NCBI GenBank assembly: GCA_030737875.1 | Contig: CM060909.1 | Location: 32,663,159 to 32,727,158, forward strand | Source of the DNA: Allium sativum | Taxonomy: Eukaryota > Streptophyta > Magnoliopsida > Asparagales > Amaryllidaceae | Length of the DNA: 64,000 nucleotides | Direction of reading: 5' to 3' | In this document: one piece after another, positions 46,271 through 59,809 of the stretch | Layout of the letters: every line of letters begins with the position of its first letter | Numbering within the stretch: the first letter of the stretch is position 1 | Notes under the pieces: generated by a model | Seen by the model: the letters and a program-made list of their open reading frames with translations, nothing else | The model's database searches: none | Told to the model about the DNA's origin: nothing | Translations under genes and position numbers: made by a program

Positions 46271-47829
46271 TGGGCGGGAAAATTCCCGCCCAGCCCAATC
46301 TGGGTCCGATTTTTGAATTTTGAACTCATTTCTGAACTGTTTCTGTCTGTTTGAATTTTAAACTGAATTCTGAAACTTTCGGAGGTCATATCTCCCTCAT
46401 ACGGAGTTCGTTTTACGCAAACTCGGACTCTATCTCAAGCAGAATTCCGAGATGAACGCAATGGCGTATCCCGTTTCCCTTAATTCTTTGATTTGAAATT
46501 AATTATACTTTAATTTGTGAATTTCACTGTTATAGAATACATGGGGTGTTACACTTCTCTTTACTGCATCGACTCTCCACTTCACCAACTACCACCTCGT
46601 CACCGCCTTGCCGACGGCTTCCAACGCTCCAGGTCCTCTATCATGCTATGTCTAATCAAAACTTCCCCGTCACAAATCATGTTGTAGCCTATCACCACCG
46701 GGAACTTGCACAAGCCTTCATCTCATCGCGGTTTTAAGGCTTTGTTTTGATATATATTCTTAGATCTTGTCTCAGTGAAGTAAACGAATTGAGATTCATT
46801 TATATAGTAAAAGGTTGCTTAAGGGTTAAGCAGTAGGTTGTAGAGTGGTGTTCGCAGGTAGGGTATGGGTCTGTTTGCTTTAGTTGTAAGAAATAGGTTT
46901 TGAGGGAATACTACATGTTAGTTTTAGCTATATATAGTTTAAATTTCCTATACATAAATGTTATGGTAGGCTAGGTAGACTTGTGATAAATGACATATGC
47001 ATGTTCTGGTATGAATGTCTTAGTTGAGAAGGAATTGTTATATTTGTTTGCACGCCATTCGTTTGTTAAGGTTCATGCTGTCAAACTGAGTTCACCAGTT
47101 TAAGTTTGTTGGTTTTATTATCGAAAAAATATAATCAAACCAGGCGGCAAAGTGCCCAGTTTCCACCGAGTTGGATTCATATGAATTTACGACTTTGTTT
47201 ACCTCATTTATAAAATTACACGTACGGGCAGAATTAAGAGTACAGTCGTGCTTAATGAGGTATCACGATCCCAAAAATATAATAATATCGGTAGGTTAAC
47301 TCATATTTTGAAACCTCAAAATACTGATACAGGGTGCAAAATACTTCAAATAAAAAGTTGCATATTTAATTAATTAAATATTACAATAAAATTCCAAAAA
47401 TTAAATTATCACTATGTCTCAAAAGAACCTTGTCTAAATTCGAAACCGATATCTAAATATATTTAAATAACCGTTATGGCCACAAACGAATATACCGCTA
47501 TTTTTTTGAATATTTAATTTGGACATATCTTGCAATAAATAACCTAGAATCTCGATTTTTCACTTCTATTAGAAAGATATCGTTAAACAGATTCCAACAT
47601 TTCTTGCTTCGCAGAAATCCGACTAATAGCGGGTCCTGTACACTCAGTTGAAGTTCAGAACATTAAATTACGAACTGCCGCGATATTATAAGTTCGATTA
47701 TATTTAATATATATTTTTATACGTTCAACTCCGTTTTAATTAATATATAAATCCACTTATATTACGAATTCAATATTTAAATTGACTTAAATATTCAAAT
47801 ACAAACCGATAAAAATGCGGGGTCTTACA

Positions 47830-50800
47830 ATACTTGTTTCAACTTCTCGTCAAAAATTCTGTTCATATCCTCAAGTTTCCCATGACTAGGCCTAAGGGCG
47901 GCCTATTGTACGTAATAATATAGATAAGTAAGGTCGCTCCGAACACCTAAAGCAGACCATCGTTGTGGGTTCTCAAGCTAAGTGTACATCACGGTTTTCG
48001 TTCAGACACGGACCCCCAAGCACAAAATCGCGGAGCACATATATCTCTCGGTTTTCATCCAGACACGGATACAGTATATGCTAGGTTACTCTTCCCAAAT
48101 ACCGTCATCGAGGGATCCCAAGCGAAGTGTATCTCATGGCTTTTGTCCAGACACGGACCTCCAAGTACAAAATCTCGGAGCTCATATAACTCGGTTTTCA
48201 TCCAGACACGGATACCGTATATGCCTTGGTTGCCCACCGCAAATCACACACGTCCTTCTTTTAATCATGGGTCCCCCGAATCCATGAAAATATATCAAAT
48301 CATTTCATATCCCGAAGTCGTAAATTATTTCACAATAATAATTCGCAAATACCTTCAGTCATAGAATTGTTGTTTTTCAAACATTTCAAATATCGAGATT
48401 CAAGTCATCGAAATTTCTTAGTTCATAAATCAATTTATAAACTATTCATCATATCCAAAATAATTTGGAAAACAGTTCCAAAAAATTGAAAATACAATTT
48501 CAATTTACGAACATACAAGTTATGCTTTATATTTCGAAATAAATGATCTTATTCAAACATTTCAAGTCATTCAAAATTCTACAGATTAAAGACTTTAAGG
48601 ATCATTACATCAAGCTTTATAAATTTCAATTTATTTCGAAATAACACTTTCAAAAATTATACATAAGTTGATTATGATTTAAAAGATTCATATCGCCATA
48701 ACATTGTCCTTTTAACAATTTTGAAATCAAATTTGATCCACACGATTTTCTTATCGTTCTTTCAAATTAAGTTAGCTTTTCAAATTTTAAAAGCTTATGA
48801 AAATCGTTTTTAATCTATGCATAAGTCAATTAGATCAAATTTCCATTTTCAAATTGTTTCGAAATGTTTCAGTGATTTTAAAGTTCATATTATAAAATCT
48901 TCAATCAACGTCTTTAGAAATCATTTACAAATTCACAAAATCGAGTTCTTTCCTTTCAAACTTTATTTCTTTATCTTATTTTAAAATCCTTTACACCATC
49001 ATATAGGATTTATATTCATTCTCATTTCAAATATTACACCTTGTTTGAAAAGTTCACATTTCCTATCATCGGGAAAATCTTTCATTTTTAATTAAAATAC
49101 CATCACGCTTCTGCTACGCACTCTGATTATGCACATATTCAAACTAGTACTGGTAAACAATTCAAAACAATGATTTCAAAATTTCCGGAATCAAATCCTC
49201 AAAGTTAACATTTCAAGGTCCAAATCTTTCTTGCGTAAGTTGGAATCTATATTTCAATTACTTTTAATTACTATGAAAAGCCCATTTACTAAGGTTCCAT
49301 TACATAATATCTTGGACAATCAAAGTTATCTAGTTTGAATTCACACACGGTTTCACACGGCACGAAGGGGTATAAATGGATCGAGTAAAAATTTCATGTA
49401 CTCAAGAAGGGATGCCCAAAGAGAAGTTTACTATCAAAATGACCATCGCAAGGTATAATATTTCGAATCAAAATACTTGGCCAAATTCATAAGACAAAGG
49501 ATATGGAAGTCATTACTTGAGAGCGAACGGTTCGAGTTTAAATGATTATCCTAGCCCAGATGGAAAAGTAAAATGTATGCAAGGATACCAATATCGACAG
49601 TTCAATCATGGGATACTCAAATTCATTAAATTTCTCTTGAGTAAATCTTCTTCAAAAATTCCCTTTTTCCTTTGCGTCGCAAGTGATTATTCGTTAAGTA
49701 ATTTTCATTCAATTCATTCATACCATTTCAATAGGGGAAAAGCAATTTCTCCCCCACTTAGACACTTATTATAATTCGAAATAAATGCGATTTCAAGATC
49801 TGAATTATGGGGTAGTATTTCCATTATATCTTAATTACGATTACTTAATACATATGCTCACTTACGCGCATCGTCCAAATTTCACCTTCCTTACATTTCA
49901 TATAAGTTTCGAGGCTTGAAAATTCCATTTAGTTCGAAAATATATTTTTTCCTAGTAAATCAATTTGGTATCCAATATTATTTCAAAATCTAATTTCTTA
50001 TTCAATTTTTTGTTACCAAACATCATTTTTGATTTGCATTTATATCGCGCGTACATTTAGTACGAAATAGGTAGATGAAAATATGGTTAGTACACATATA
50101 GCAAGGACATAAGGTAAAAGCTTCACAAATTATAAACCGAACAAGATAATTTTGTAAAATAATTTAAGTAAAACACTAATAGTTTACAAAGAAATTAATT
50201 TGAGTTGAGATAAATCAAATGGTTAAATAAAGTCAAGAGTACAAATCGTTAAAACACTAATTTAGTCAAACTAGAAGGTTAAATATAAATACAAAAGTGA
50301 TCAAGCAAAACAAAGAATATATTATATAAAAGTTAAATAAACAAATTTAGTAGAATAAAATGTTCAAATAAATTGATTAAATATAAAATTTTAGGAAAGT
50401 AGAAACTAAGCATACATACAAAATAAATAATTTGGTAAAATAGTTTAAGTAAAACAATAGTATTTAGCTTGAAACAATTTGCAAAATATGATTACTTTCA
50501 AACCAATAAAGATAGAATATATTATAAGTACTTTATTACCAATTTAAATCTGATTCGAGTTAGATTAAATGCCGATTTAGCTCACGTTCCTACCATCGTT
50601 CCTCAAACGAGTACCGTCAACTCCGCTTCGTCAAGTTATTTTTCGAAAATCCGTACTCGTCTTTGATTTTCACAAAATCTCTTTCAAAAATCACTTGGAA
50701 GATTACATACACTTGGAAAACACGATTCATGTAGTTGCTTATTTTCTTTGAAACTTTCAAAAAAAACTAGACAATGCTTTTCGAAAATTTTACCGTAAAA

Positions 50801-50952
50801 GGGCCTTTACGAAGTTTATTATTTTCGAAAATAATTTTCTTCAAAACATTCTGCGGATTCTAGTATTTATTCTAAGGTATTTCTAACTTATCTCTAATGA
50901 GGTTTTAAACCGAATAAGCCAAGCTTTGTATAAACCTGGATCTGAGACCAGA
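47830..50952 (-). mobile_element. Element D internal region 2, second piece
   Basis: Follows 913-4303 of internal region 1, with about 230 bp missing near 50050. It ends with a decayed primer site (cctggatctgagacca, two changes from the site at 4286-4301). No coding sequence. Confidence 0.8.
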
Positions 50953-51343
50953 TGTAACGAACTGGCATTTTGACCGCCTCAAATCGGTATTTAAACCGAC
51001 TTAAAATGTTCAAGATGCCAGATTGTTTTTGGCTTACACGGTTTAAACAGAATCAATACAGAATCTCATTGTACAAAAACTGCAGCGGAATAAAAATTCT
51101 CATAAATATCAGAGTTTTACAAATTTGTACAGCGGAAGAAAATATAAATTTTACATAAATTTTAATGAACCAAAATTTACTCTTTTATTTTTTTTTCGAT
51201 CTTAGCACACGCATGCTTCTCCACGTCTTCATGTCCTTTCGCGTTTTATGAGCTGATATCTCTAACCTAGAACACTTAGGGCCTGACCCAAGTGTCCCAT
51301 ACAAAATACACAAAACACCCGAGTCAGGATTAAACTTATTTCA
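50953..51343 (-). repeat. Element D LTR3 (truncated)
   Basis: Starts TGTAACGAACTGGC after the primer site and follows LTR2 (4304-4697) at roughly 90%. Similarity stops at 51343, so LTR3 is cut here by deletion or by insertion of the next sequence. Confidence 0.75.
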
Positions 51344-52120
51344 GGTGTAGGCTTCAGGCTTTCTCATGTATACTTAGAGGAGCTTGTCCTCCCGATGTAT
51401 GTGGATAACTGCCAGTTTGAAACCGCTGTTGGTCTCTGTACTAGTAGATTAGTATGAATAACCCGTATCTCTGTTAGGGTTCTGGTAGGCCTTCTGGTGG
51501 AGCTCTTTGGGTGATCGGGTCTCCCGAAAGGTAGCCCCTGGTGATATGTTGTTGTCTATCAATGTGATCTTTTTGCATTTATGTAGCAGATGTTTCGGAA
51601 GTTGGTTCCAGATAATCTCTATGTACTTCTGGCGTGATACTTTTGATGTCTTCACCACTTGATGTATCGGTATTAAGCGAGTTAATACCGATAGCCCTTT
51701 CAGGTTTCAATAAGAAGAGGTCTTATCTCCCTTTTCCTTGGTTTCTGATCTAGACAGTCTTTCGTCGTGGAACTCCCTACCGGATAGATCCTGTCAGATG
51801 AACCCAGTCAGATAGGCCCTGCCGGATAGACTTTGCTGACATTTTGTTGACCTTGAGCTCCTTTCTCCCATGAAGGCATCGATTCATGCTTCTCTCGGAT
51901 CATTCTTTATTGCTTTCAGCTCTTCCTTTAATTCAGCTTTTTGCTTTTAGGAGGTTCTTCTATGTTTTTGATCCTCTGGTACCCCTTCACCGTCAGCTAG
52001 TTTCGGAGTTAATTTCGGTAGTAACATTTGTTCCTCCCCCCTACTGAAGGGTTGTTTATGACTTTTCAAGACAATCTTTTTGTCTTTTCTGGATCTCCCT
52101 TGATCGGAGGTGTTGGTTTG
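51344..52120. other. Unrecognised DNA left of the copia element
   Basis: The first 60 bp (ggcttcaggcttt, acttagaggagcttg) resemble part of element A's LTR near 17305-17345. The rest is G+C-richer than its surroundings, with minus-strand frames (for example 51658-51449, 69 codons) that read like protein but carry several stops. I cannot name a family. It ends in the TSD gtttg. Confidence 0.4.
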
Positions 52121-55100
52121 TGTTGGATCTAGATTAACCCTAGAGGGGGTGAATAGGGTTTATCACAGTTTTTAACTAAATTAGAAAACTGACAGGATAT
52201 TACAATAATAAACAGATCACAAAATGCAGTAAAAATAAAAGTGCAGAAAATAAATCACACACAGATATACGTAGCTTCGGCAAAACCATGCCTACTGCTG
52301 CATTCCTAAGGTTTCTACCAGGTAAAAGAACAGATCCTGCATACAAGACTATGTACACTTGTGAACCACTCGCTCCTATTCTAATCCTACGCTCAAAACC
52401 CTAGACTGATCGATATTCCCTCGATCAGATTTTCCCTTATTACAACCCTGTAACCAGTAACTCTAGATTTACAGACTCTAGCAACTGTCAGTTGACCCCA
52501 AACTGAATTCCCTAGTATTTTACAGACACTAGAATAGTTTGGACGAATTTCAAAACAAAAGAAAAATACAACACAAAATTAAAAACATATAAAATAAAAA
52601 CCCTAGGACTTAAAAATAAGGGTCGTCCCCTTTTAAATCATTAGCAAGGTTAAGCCCACTAGCTTAAGTCCAGTCCACCCTTTTATTTCTTTTTGCCCGA
52701 TCTCTTTGGAAAAAATATGGCGGTAGCTAGGGTTTTGGAAATCCTCCCAAATCCAGGTCGATTCAATGATGAAATTGTTTCAATGATGCCTTGAATCGTT
52801 GGATGCTTTCAGTGCTCTGATTTCTTTAATCAATCAGTTTGGGATTTTTCTCTAGCGATCGAAACCCTAGTTCGAATTGTGAGTTTTCCGATTTAAATCT
52901 TTTCTTGTAATTGTGATGCTTGTAGTTTCGATCCCCTTTGTCTGTGATGAAATAGGTGATGTTTATAGGATTATAAAATCCTATACTTTGATTTCGAATT
53001 AATTGATGACTTGGCTGATTTGCGGGTTTCCCCTTTTGACTTGTAGCCGTGAATATTATTGATGAACCTGGCTTGAATTTTGTCCTTTGTTGAAACATAT
53101 AAATCTGGAATTTGAATTTCCCCTTTGATTAATCCTGCTGTGGATTTTCTCAAAAAAGAAATCTTGCTTTTAAATTCCAGAAATGAATCTTTAACTAAAA
53201 AAATGGAAAGAAATGATTTTCTCTTGCCTAAAAATATTCATTGAATTTCTAGAAATGTTTGTTTCATTGTTGCCGAGTTTGTACCTGCAATATACTTTGC
53301 AATATCATTGACCATTTGAAAAACTTTGCCAAACATGGATGGTTTTGAAAACATGCCGTGAATGAAAATTTGAATTCCTTGCCAACAAAAATACTTTGTC
53401 CAATTTCTGATTGATTTTGGCCGAATAAAAACTTGCCAAACATGATTCTATGATTTGTTGCCTGGAGTATGTTCAAATCTTAAATTGTGCCTATAGTTCC
53501 TGATTTTGATTAAAAGAAATATGATGCTCATTCTAAAAACTGGAAACTTTGAAATTGCTTTTAAAAACAGAATCTTTGAACTGTTTATATATCTATGCGT
53601 GACTATTGAGCTTTTTCCTTTTCATGCATTTTGGTTTTCTTCAAAACTGGAAACAAAGATTTCGGCAGTAGCTAATTTCTACAAGAGTATTTGCTGGAAA
53701 TTTCTGAACTATATGAATTTATTCTTTCCAAATAAAATCCCACGAATGTTGTAGCATCATTTGTACCTCTTGATACTTGCATTTCAAATTTTCTTGGCAT
53801 TAATATGTCCACACTCTTTAATCGTTACTGTCTTGCTTCTAATGTTGGCTGCATTGCTTGAGTATGAATCATGTTGCTATGTCACTTCTGCACATTTGCT
53901 TGGTCATACATGTATACTGCACCCATGCTTGACATTTGCTCGAACCTGATTCATAATATTTTCTGTGTACATGCAATATTGATCACCTGCACATGTTTGT
54001 GCAACTTGTATTTGCATTATAACTCCTCCTTGCTCACATTTGCTGACATTTTACATGCACCATGCTTTGTATTTCACTTGTGCACATGTGCATTGAGCTT
54101 TTGCTGCTATGCAAGTATACATACATCCAACTTGCTGTCTTGACATCTTGCTGCATGTTAACATTGTGTTGAACTATTTTAACACTGCCTTGTACTTGAC
54201 CACTCTGACTTGACTTGAAAACTTGTTGCACCTTTATACATGCATCTTGTATTGCTGAACCATGTCTGGACCACTTTCATGCCGAACCCATGAATACTAA
54301 TTTGTTGCTGAACCGATGTTATAGCTGAACCACACTCACTCATGTATGCTCTGATTTCTGAAATCACCACTTCAACCTGTTTAGCACTTAAAAACTGTTT
54401 TGAAATGCCTTGTTACATTTGAACTTGGCAATCTTGAGCTCGACACTATGTTTGAACTTGTTTGGGCTGATATGCTTAAGCTTGTTGTACCATCGTTGAC
54501 TTGTGCTCGACCACTTTTGTGATATGTTGAGTTGATTTCACTTTGGCTTTATTATGTGTTCAGCAGTCTTGGGCTTGGCTCGACCATTTTGATACATGTT
54601 GACTATGTTGACATATGCATTGAGTCGAGAAGGTTCACGTGGCTACTCCTCAGTTGCTCGCTGTATGTTGATCGGCGAGACAGTGCACACGTGAATAGTT
54701 ATACACGTGTGTATTTGCAGTCGATCAAAAATTCCTGTCCCTGTATATATACAAACTATCTTCCTAGACACAGATGAATTAGATCAAGTAATGAAAAATG
54801 ATGAGAAACACACTAGAAAACCGAGGCAAATAAAATTTAAAAATAAAATAATATTGGCTAGAGTATAAAATTATTTATGTTCCATATACTCTGTGTGTGT
54901 TTATATATATGGTAGGTATGAAGATGATGACTGGACTGACAGTGAAGATGTTGTGAAGACAGAAGACTGAAGACAGTGAATGAAGCAGTGTCAGTGAATG
55001 TGTATGTATATGAAAGTGAAAATGTATGTATATATGACAGAGTGACTGTAGAGTGTTGTAGTGATTCTGTAGTAAAGGAGCTGTGTATATGAAAAAGCTT

Positions 55101-55464
55101 GTACTGTTTATATGTAATAAACAAGTTTGATTGAAATAAAATATTATTTTATTGTTGTCAAGCAAACTTATCTATTTCATTTAGCTTATTTACATGTACA
55201 ATATTCAGTGAATGTTTAAATAGTGGAGTTACAAATAGTTGTACTATTTGAATGTTTGAAATATAGTATTTATATTTAAATAAAATACTGTGTAAATATT
55301 TGAAATTCTGTACAGTTGTATTCTATTTAAATATAAATATTATATTCCTATCTGTGATGTTATATAATAGTACAATAACAAACACATTTCAAATAATAAA
55401 TATTTGTTTGTTATCATCAAACAAAAATCAAATAATTGTGTACAAAACACCGTTATATACAACA
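52121..55464 (-). repeat. Copia element 3' LTR
   Basis: On the minus strand it begins TGTTGTATATAACGG and ends GATCCAACA. A TATA-like gtatatatacaggg on the minus strand (about 54741-54754) lies some 720 bp into the LTR. Many short open frames on both strands have no domain. Confidence 0.9.
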
Positions 55465-55490
55465 ATCTCCCCCTTTTGATGATGACAAAA
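55465..55490 (-). other. Copia polypurine tract
   Basis: On the minus strand: catcatcaaaagggggagat directly before the LTR start TGTTG. This is the usual polypurine tract of plant Ty1/copia elements. Confidence 0.92.
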
Positions 55491-58317
55491 AAATATCACG
55501 ATTTTAAACACAATAAATGTGTTTGATAGTGAATATTGAACTCCCCCTATTTATTAGCTCCCCCTACAGCAGAAAACTCCCCCTATAACTGTGTATGAGT
55601 GAAATGAATAAATTTTCAAAATTAAAAATATATCTAAATTATTCACTCATAAATCAAAATCTCAATCCATTCTCCCCCTTCTGTTATCATCAAAAGGATT
55701 CAGAATTTAAAATATAGATGAAAATTGACTACAAATATAATTTCAGCTTAAGAGGAAGTTCGGTCATCATAAATCTCAACCGTCAAACAAAAATCATAAT
55801 AAAATGAGAACAAGTGAGATATTTCACATTGTAGAGAATGAGGGATTTACGATGAATTTTATAAAAATGGAGAGAGTTTCAAAAATATATATTTCCAATT
55901 ATTTTCAAAATAATTTTTTAAAAATAGTACTAGATTTGGACTATAATTAATAATTCAATTTAAGTGACAAAATCATATAATCTCAAATCCCAATAGCTAT
56001 CAATCAACAAATCATAATACTTCATAAAATATTAACACATTTCACAAAATAGAATATGGATTGATAGGCTGGTTCTTAAACACAAAGGAGAATTTCAGAT
56101 TAATTTCAATTTATAACACATTATTTCCCTTTTTTTATTTAAGAGCACACTGACCATGCATAACCAGAGCTGGGATTTTTAAATGAGGTCAATCGCAGCT
56201 TAAATTATAAGTTGTCTCTTAACCATGCATGACCAGAGCTTGGATTTTTATATGAGGTTAGAGACACACTTATATATTAATTATATATATTTATCACTTC
56301 AGCTTTAAAAGGAAAAACTCCTCGGTATATAAAACCAATATATGGATGATAGAAAATGGGGAAAGTACAGAAATGGACTATGAAATAAATTTATAAACTG
56401 ATTATATTATGAAATATGCTCGACTGTACCGGGATCATTGAAAAATTTCAATTATCACCAATTCTGAATAATAACATAGTCCAATTTCTATCACAAATAT
56501 TTTCACTGTTTATTCAAAAAGATTTTAAAACATATTAACTCTCCACATTTATATAAAATTATTATGGATGGCAGAATGATGATAGATAAAGGAGATGGTC
56601 ATGAAATAATTGCCAATTCAAAGATATTATAATTAATGTTTAACCATCATGAAAATAAAAATAAAATCTCCCCTTGTTGTGAAATATACTACAGTTACGA
56701 TTCATCACAATTTCCAAATCTGATAATAATTTTGATGAATTATAAATACAGTTCAATTTGGATATTGATTTCAATTTCTACATGAATAATTAACAAATAA
56801 TTTTAAAATTGAAAATCAATAACAAGAGGGATATGAAGATCTATACATGCCAAGAGGGATAAATTTGTACTAGGCAAAAAGAGTGTGTGGATCTACACAA
56901 GGTGAAGTTTAGAAACTAAGTACAGTTGAGTGAGACAAATATAAGGCACTTCTGATACCACTTAGTGTCCCTATTAATGAGGATTGTAACAAGACACCGA
57001 AGACAAACCGGGATATCACAGACAAAAGAATTATAAGTACAAAGCCCAAGCAGACAAGATAATAGAATATGCACATGTATCAGAGCAGCAAACAGATGAT
57101 TTCAAAACAAACATTTCTCAAAAACAGTATCAGAACAGCGAAAAAAATAGTTTCAAATCATATTTGTCAAGATGACGGTCACATAAGACGATTAATGATC
57201 CAATGATTTAAAATATCGTTTATTTGAAATCATTTGGGGAATATGAAACTCTCAAGATTCAATGAATCAATCACACAGAATGTAAATTTCAGATTCAAGA
57301 TATGTGTGTGATTCAATAAATCAATAATTTCAAATGATTTTAAACAAACAAATATTTACATCAAATCATCATGAAATAACAGTGAATTTTAAGACCATAT
57401 TTTCAGAGAAATTTCCCAAGTATTTTTGACAAGTACAAGAGTAATTTCAGATCATTTACATCAAGATTAAGAGATACTCATGATCTAAAAAATTTAAAAA
57501 TAATTTGAAATCACTTGAATCAATGTCAAGTTTTGAGATATAATGAATCAGTCACACAAGGTTGATAATTTCAAATTTAAGAGGTGTGTGAAATTCAAAA
57601 TATCAAGAATTTCAGATGATTTCAAATAAAAAAATTTCAACATAATGATCATGAATAAGAATGAAGTTCAAGATGTATCACTGTGATTCAAGACAGAACT
57701 TAATATCCAAGCCAATCTGAAAATCTATGAAATCATCACAACTGATAAATAGCAGAGTGCTGTAATGAGTAAATTTTCAAGCCTTTCCAAACTGAATTAG
57801 AAGAAACTCAAAACTGCATATATATGTGAAATTTCATTAAATATTCAGATCTTCAAAAATTTAGAATTTAAACTAATAGTGTTCAAGATATGATACGAAT
57901 GCTTCAGCACTGTTAGAAATTTAGAAATCAGAAAACTTCAAAACAATTGCAGATATATACAAGTTTAGATTAAAGGTCTGGATAAGATTTAAAACATTAG
58001 ATTTTCTTTCAAGTGAAGAAAATATCCAGAAAATCAAGAGTTCTGGAACTGGAGGTTAAAGAAGCCCAAAGAAGAAAAATATAGCAGTGACAAATCGAAA
58101 ACAAAAAAAAGAAGGAGGTAGAAGGAGGTAAAAGGAGAAACAAACAAGAAAAAATATTTACAAAGGTGAGTTTAGAGATCATACCTGAAGTTGATGTAAA
58201 CCAGAATCTCTAACTCAACATATCCTGGCCGGAGGAACTGAAAATGATACAAAATTATAGACCAGCTTGATTTCAAATTTCCTTTCAGCATAGCAGTTCC
58301 TCAGCCACCTTCGATAC
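55491..58317 (-). mobile_element. Copia internal region without coding sequence
   Basis: This 2.8 kb of A+T-rich DNA lies where pol should be. It contains clustered ctccccctat-type words (about 55540-55590), a two-copy repeat with accatgcat and accagagct (56153-56260), and gaatttcaaatgattt-like words. No open frame of 60 codons and no pol motif. Confidence 0.7.
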
Positions 58318-59769
58318 CTAACAGTTTAAAGGATCGAGTGGTCTAACAAAATTAGTAAAACCACCCATAGTTGTATTCATATGTTTTGGTACCCAAACTT
58401 GTTTGTACAACAAACCATACGAATTAACTTTTGTACCCTTAGAAACCCAAATCTGTTTGAATTTAACACAACACGTTTTATTTGCTTTTGGGATCCAAGA
58501 ATGTACAAATGAATTTTTATAAAAAAAATTCTCATCTCGATTGTGATTTAAAAATCCTTTGAAGTTTTCAGAGTTTATACTTTCAAAACAAACATTTCCA
58601 AAGTGATTTGAGGGATTCTTAAAATGATTAGAATTCCGTTTTCCAAAACCATTTGTTCTTCCAAAACCAAGACCATTCTTATTTCCTGGAGAAAATTGAT
58701 TTTTCAACAACATATTCAATGATTTTTCTCCCGTTGAAAAATGTTTTAAACTCAATTCAAGATCATTGATTTTGGATTTAACATCAGAATCTTCTTTCAT
58801 CAAATTTGAACAACAGTTAATGGTGATCTTTCTCTTTTCAGTATCATTTTGTTTCAAAACCAAGTTTTCGTTTTCAAGCAATTTAATTTTGGTTTTGGAT
58901 TCCAAAATCTCATATTCAAACTGAATTTGTTTTTCAAATTATTGTTTCTTAGAATTCCTAAATTTTTCAATCTCGTTTTCAAGCTCTTTCAAAACAGATT
59001 CGGTTTTCAACAAGGTTTCTTTTTCAAAAGTTTCATGTTTGGAATTTTTGGTAGTCTTAAAATTTTCAAATTCCAATTGCAGAAAATTATTCGAAATTAA
59101 TAACTCAATCTTGTTCTCTTTTAGGATTAGTATTTCATTTTCAAACTTTCGAATATTTTTATTGAGATGAACGAGATCGGTTTTCAATTTCGAACAATTT
59201 TTACAATCAGAATTTTCAAATTTCCTGACGTTTTCAAGTTTTAATTACAAACGGTTATTTTTGCTGACCAACTCAAGATTTTTAGATTTTAGAGTTTTGT
59301 TTTTCAGTTGGAGTTTATCAATAGATTTAGTTAAATCAGCACACATATAAACTAGATCTTCGTGTGAGAATTTCCTGTCTCATTATCTGTTGAATCTCCA
59401 TCTTGTAAATCCTATTAAGCAAAACTCTAAATCTGAGTTGACATTCCGGGGTTTTGAGCAGTCGTCAGATTTTCTATACAGCGCATTTAGAGTCCTCCAG
59501 ATTTCCTGCGCAGTTAAACAATGAGAAATGAGGCTATACTGAACATCATCAATATAAGAATATAAAATATGAATAGCATTAGAATTAAACCCAATATCAT
59601 TTCTGCTAATCATATCATATCCATTAATAACAATATCCCAACATTTAACATCAAAAGATTTTAAATATAACTCCATTTCAAATTTCCAATTAAAAAAATC
59701 TGTACCATTAAAAATAGATGGAATACGACTAGACTGACTCTCTATGGACTGACAACTAGGGATCACCAT
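58318..59769 (-). pseudogene. Copia gag remnant
   Basis: One reading frame runs from ATG 59769 to 58318 with several in-frame stops (near 59383, 59246 and 58939) and no frameshift. The N-terminal part has the copia gag signature FNGTDFFNWKFEMELYLKS and the CLTAQEIWRTLNALY block. The middle is a long coiled coil. The C-terminal part has the STGEKSLNMLLKNQ and KNGLGFGRTNGFG blocks and WVSKG/WVPKH motifs that in plant copia elements lie between the zinc knuckle and protease. The zinc knuckle and second half of the capsid-like domain are missing, apparently by deletion near 59385. It cannot make a full gag protein. Confidence 0.85.
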
Positions 59770-59795
59770 TACTCTAGAGTTAACAGAAAATACTT

Positions 59796-59809
59796 GTTCT
59801 GATACCAAT
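59796..59809 (-). other. Copia primer binding site (tRNA-iMet type)
   Basis: On the minus strand ATTGGTATCAGAAC follows the 5' LTR end CCAACA, matching the initiator tRNA 3' end over TGGTATCAGA. Confidence 0.9.

Larger units (their letters stand above)
43436..46553 (-). mobile_element. Element C: solo LTR (3.1 kb) of another family, nested in B
   Basis: On the minus strand it starts TGTAACACCCC (46553) and ends at GGGGTGTTTCA (43436). Flanks are cttcg (43431-43435) and cttct (46554-46558), a TSD with one change. B's sequence continues across the removed segment. A TATA-like TATAAAAA is at 46038-46031 on the minus strand. It contains no primer site, polypurine tract or retroelement gene. Confidence 0.8.
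38595..47829 (-). mobile_element. Element B: solo LTR of the A/E superfamily, split by solo LTR C
   Basis: It is flanked by atact (38590-38594 and 47830-47834), and the interrupted sequence continues exactly as in internal region 1. The left border TGTAGCGACCCGAAAATC matches the reverse complement of A's LTR end, and the right border reads ggggtcttaca. Without C it is about 6.1 kb. The last 700 bp match the U3 part of E (36290-36560). Blocks shared with A include the leader hairpin (42453-42470) and a ggattcctccaacc block near 42223. Short frames in 42500-43350 and 46550-46740 look like LTR leader and show no domain. There is a single LTR and no primer site, so it is a solo LTR. Confidence 0.85.

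Noticed and set aside
43436..46553. Element C as a DNA transposon because its ends are inverted-complementary
   Set aside because: TG...CA ends, 4-5 bp duplication, LTR-type TGTAACACCCC start and a TATA-like site support a solo LTR.
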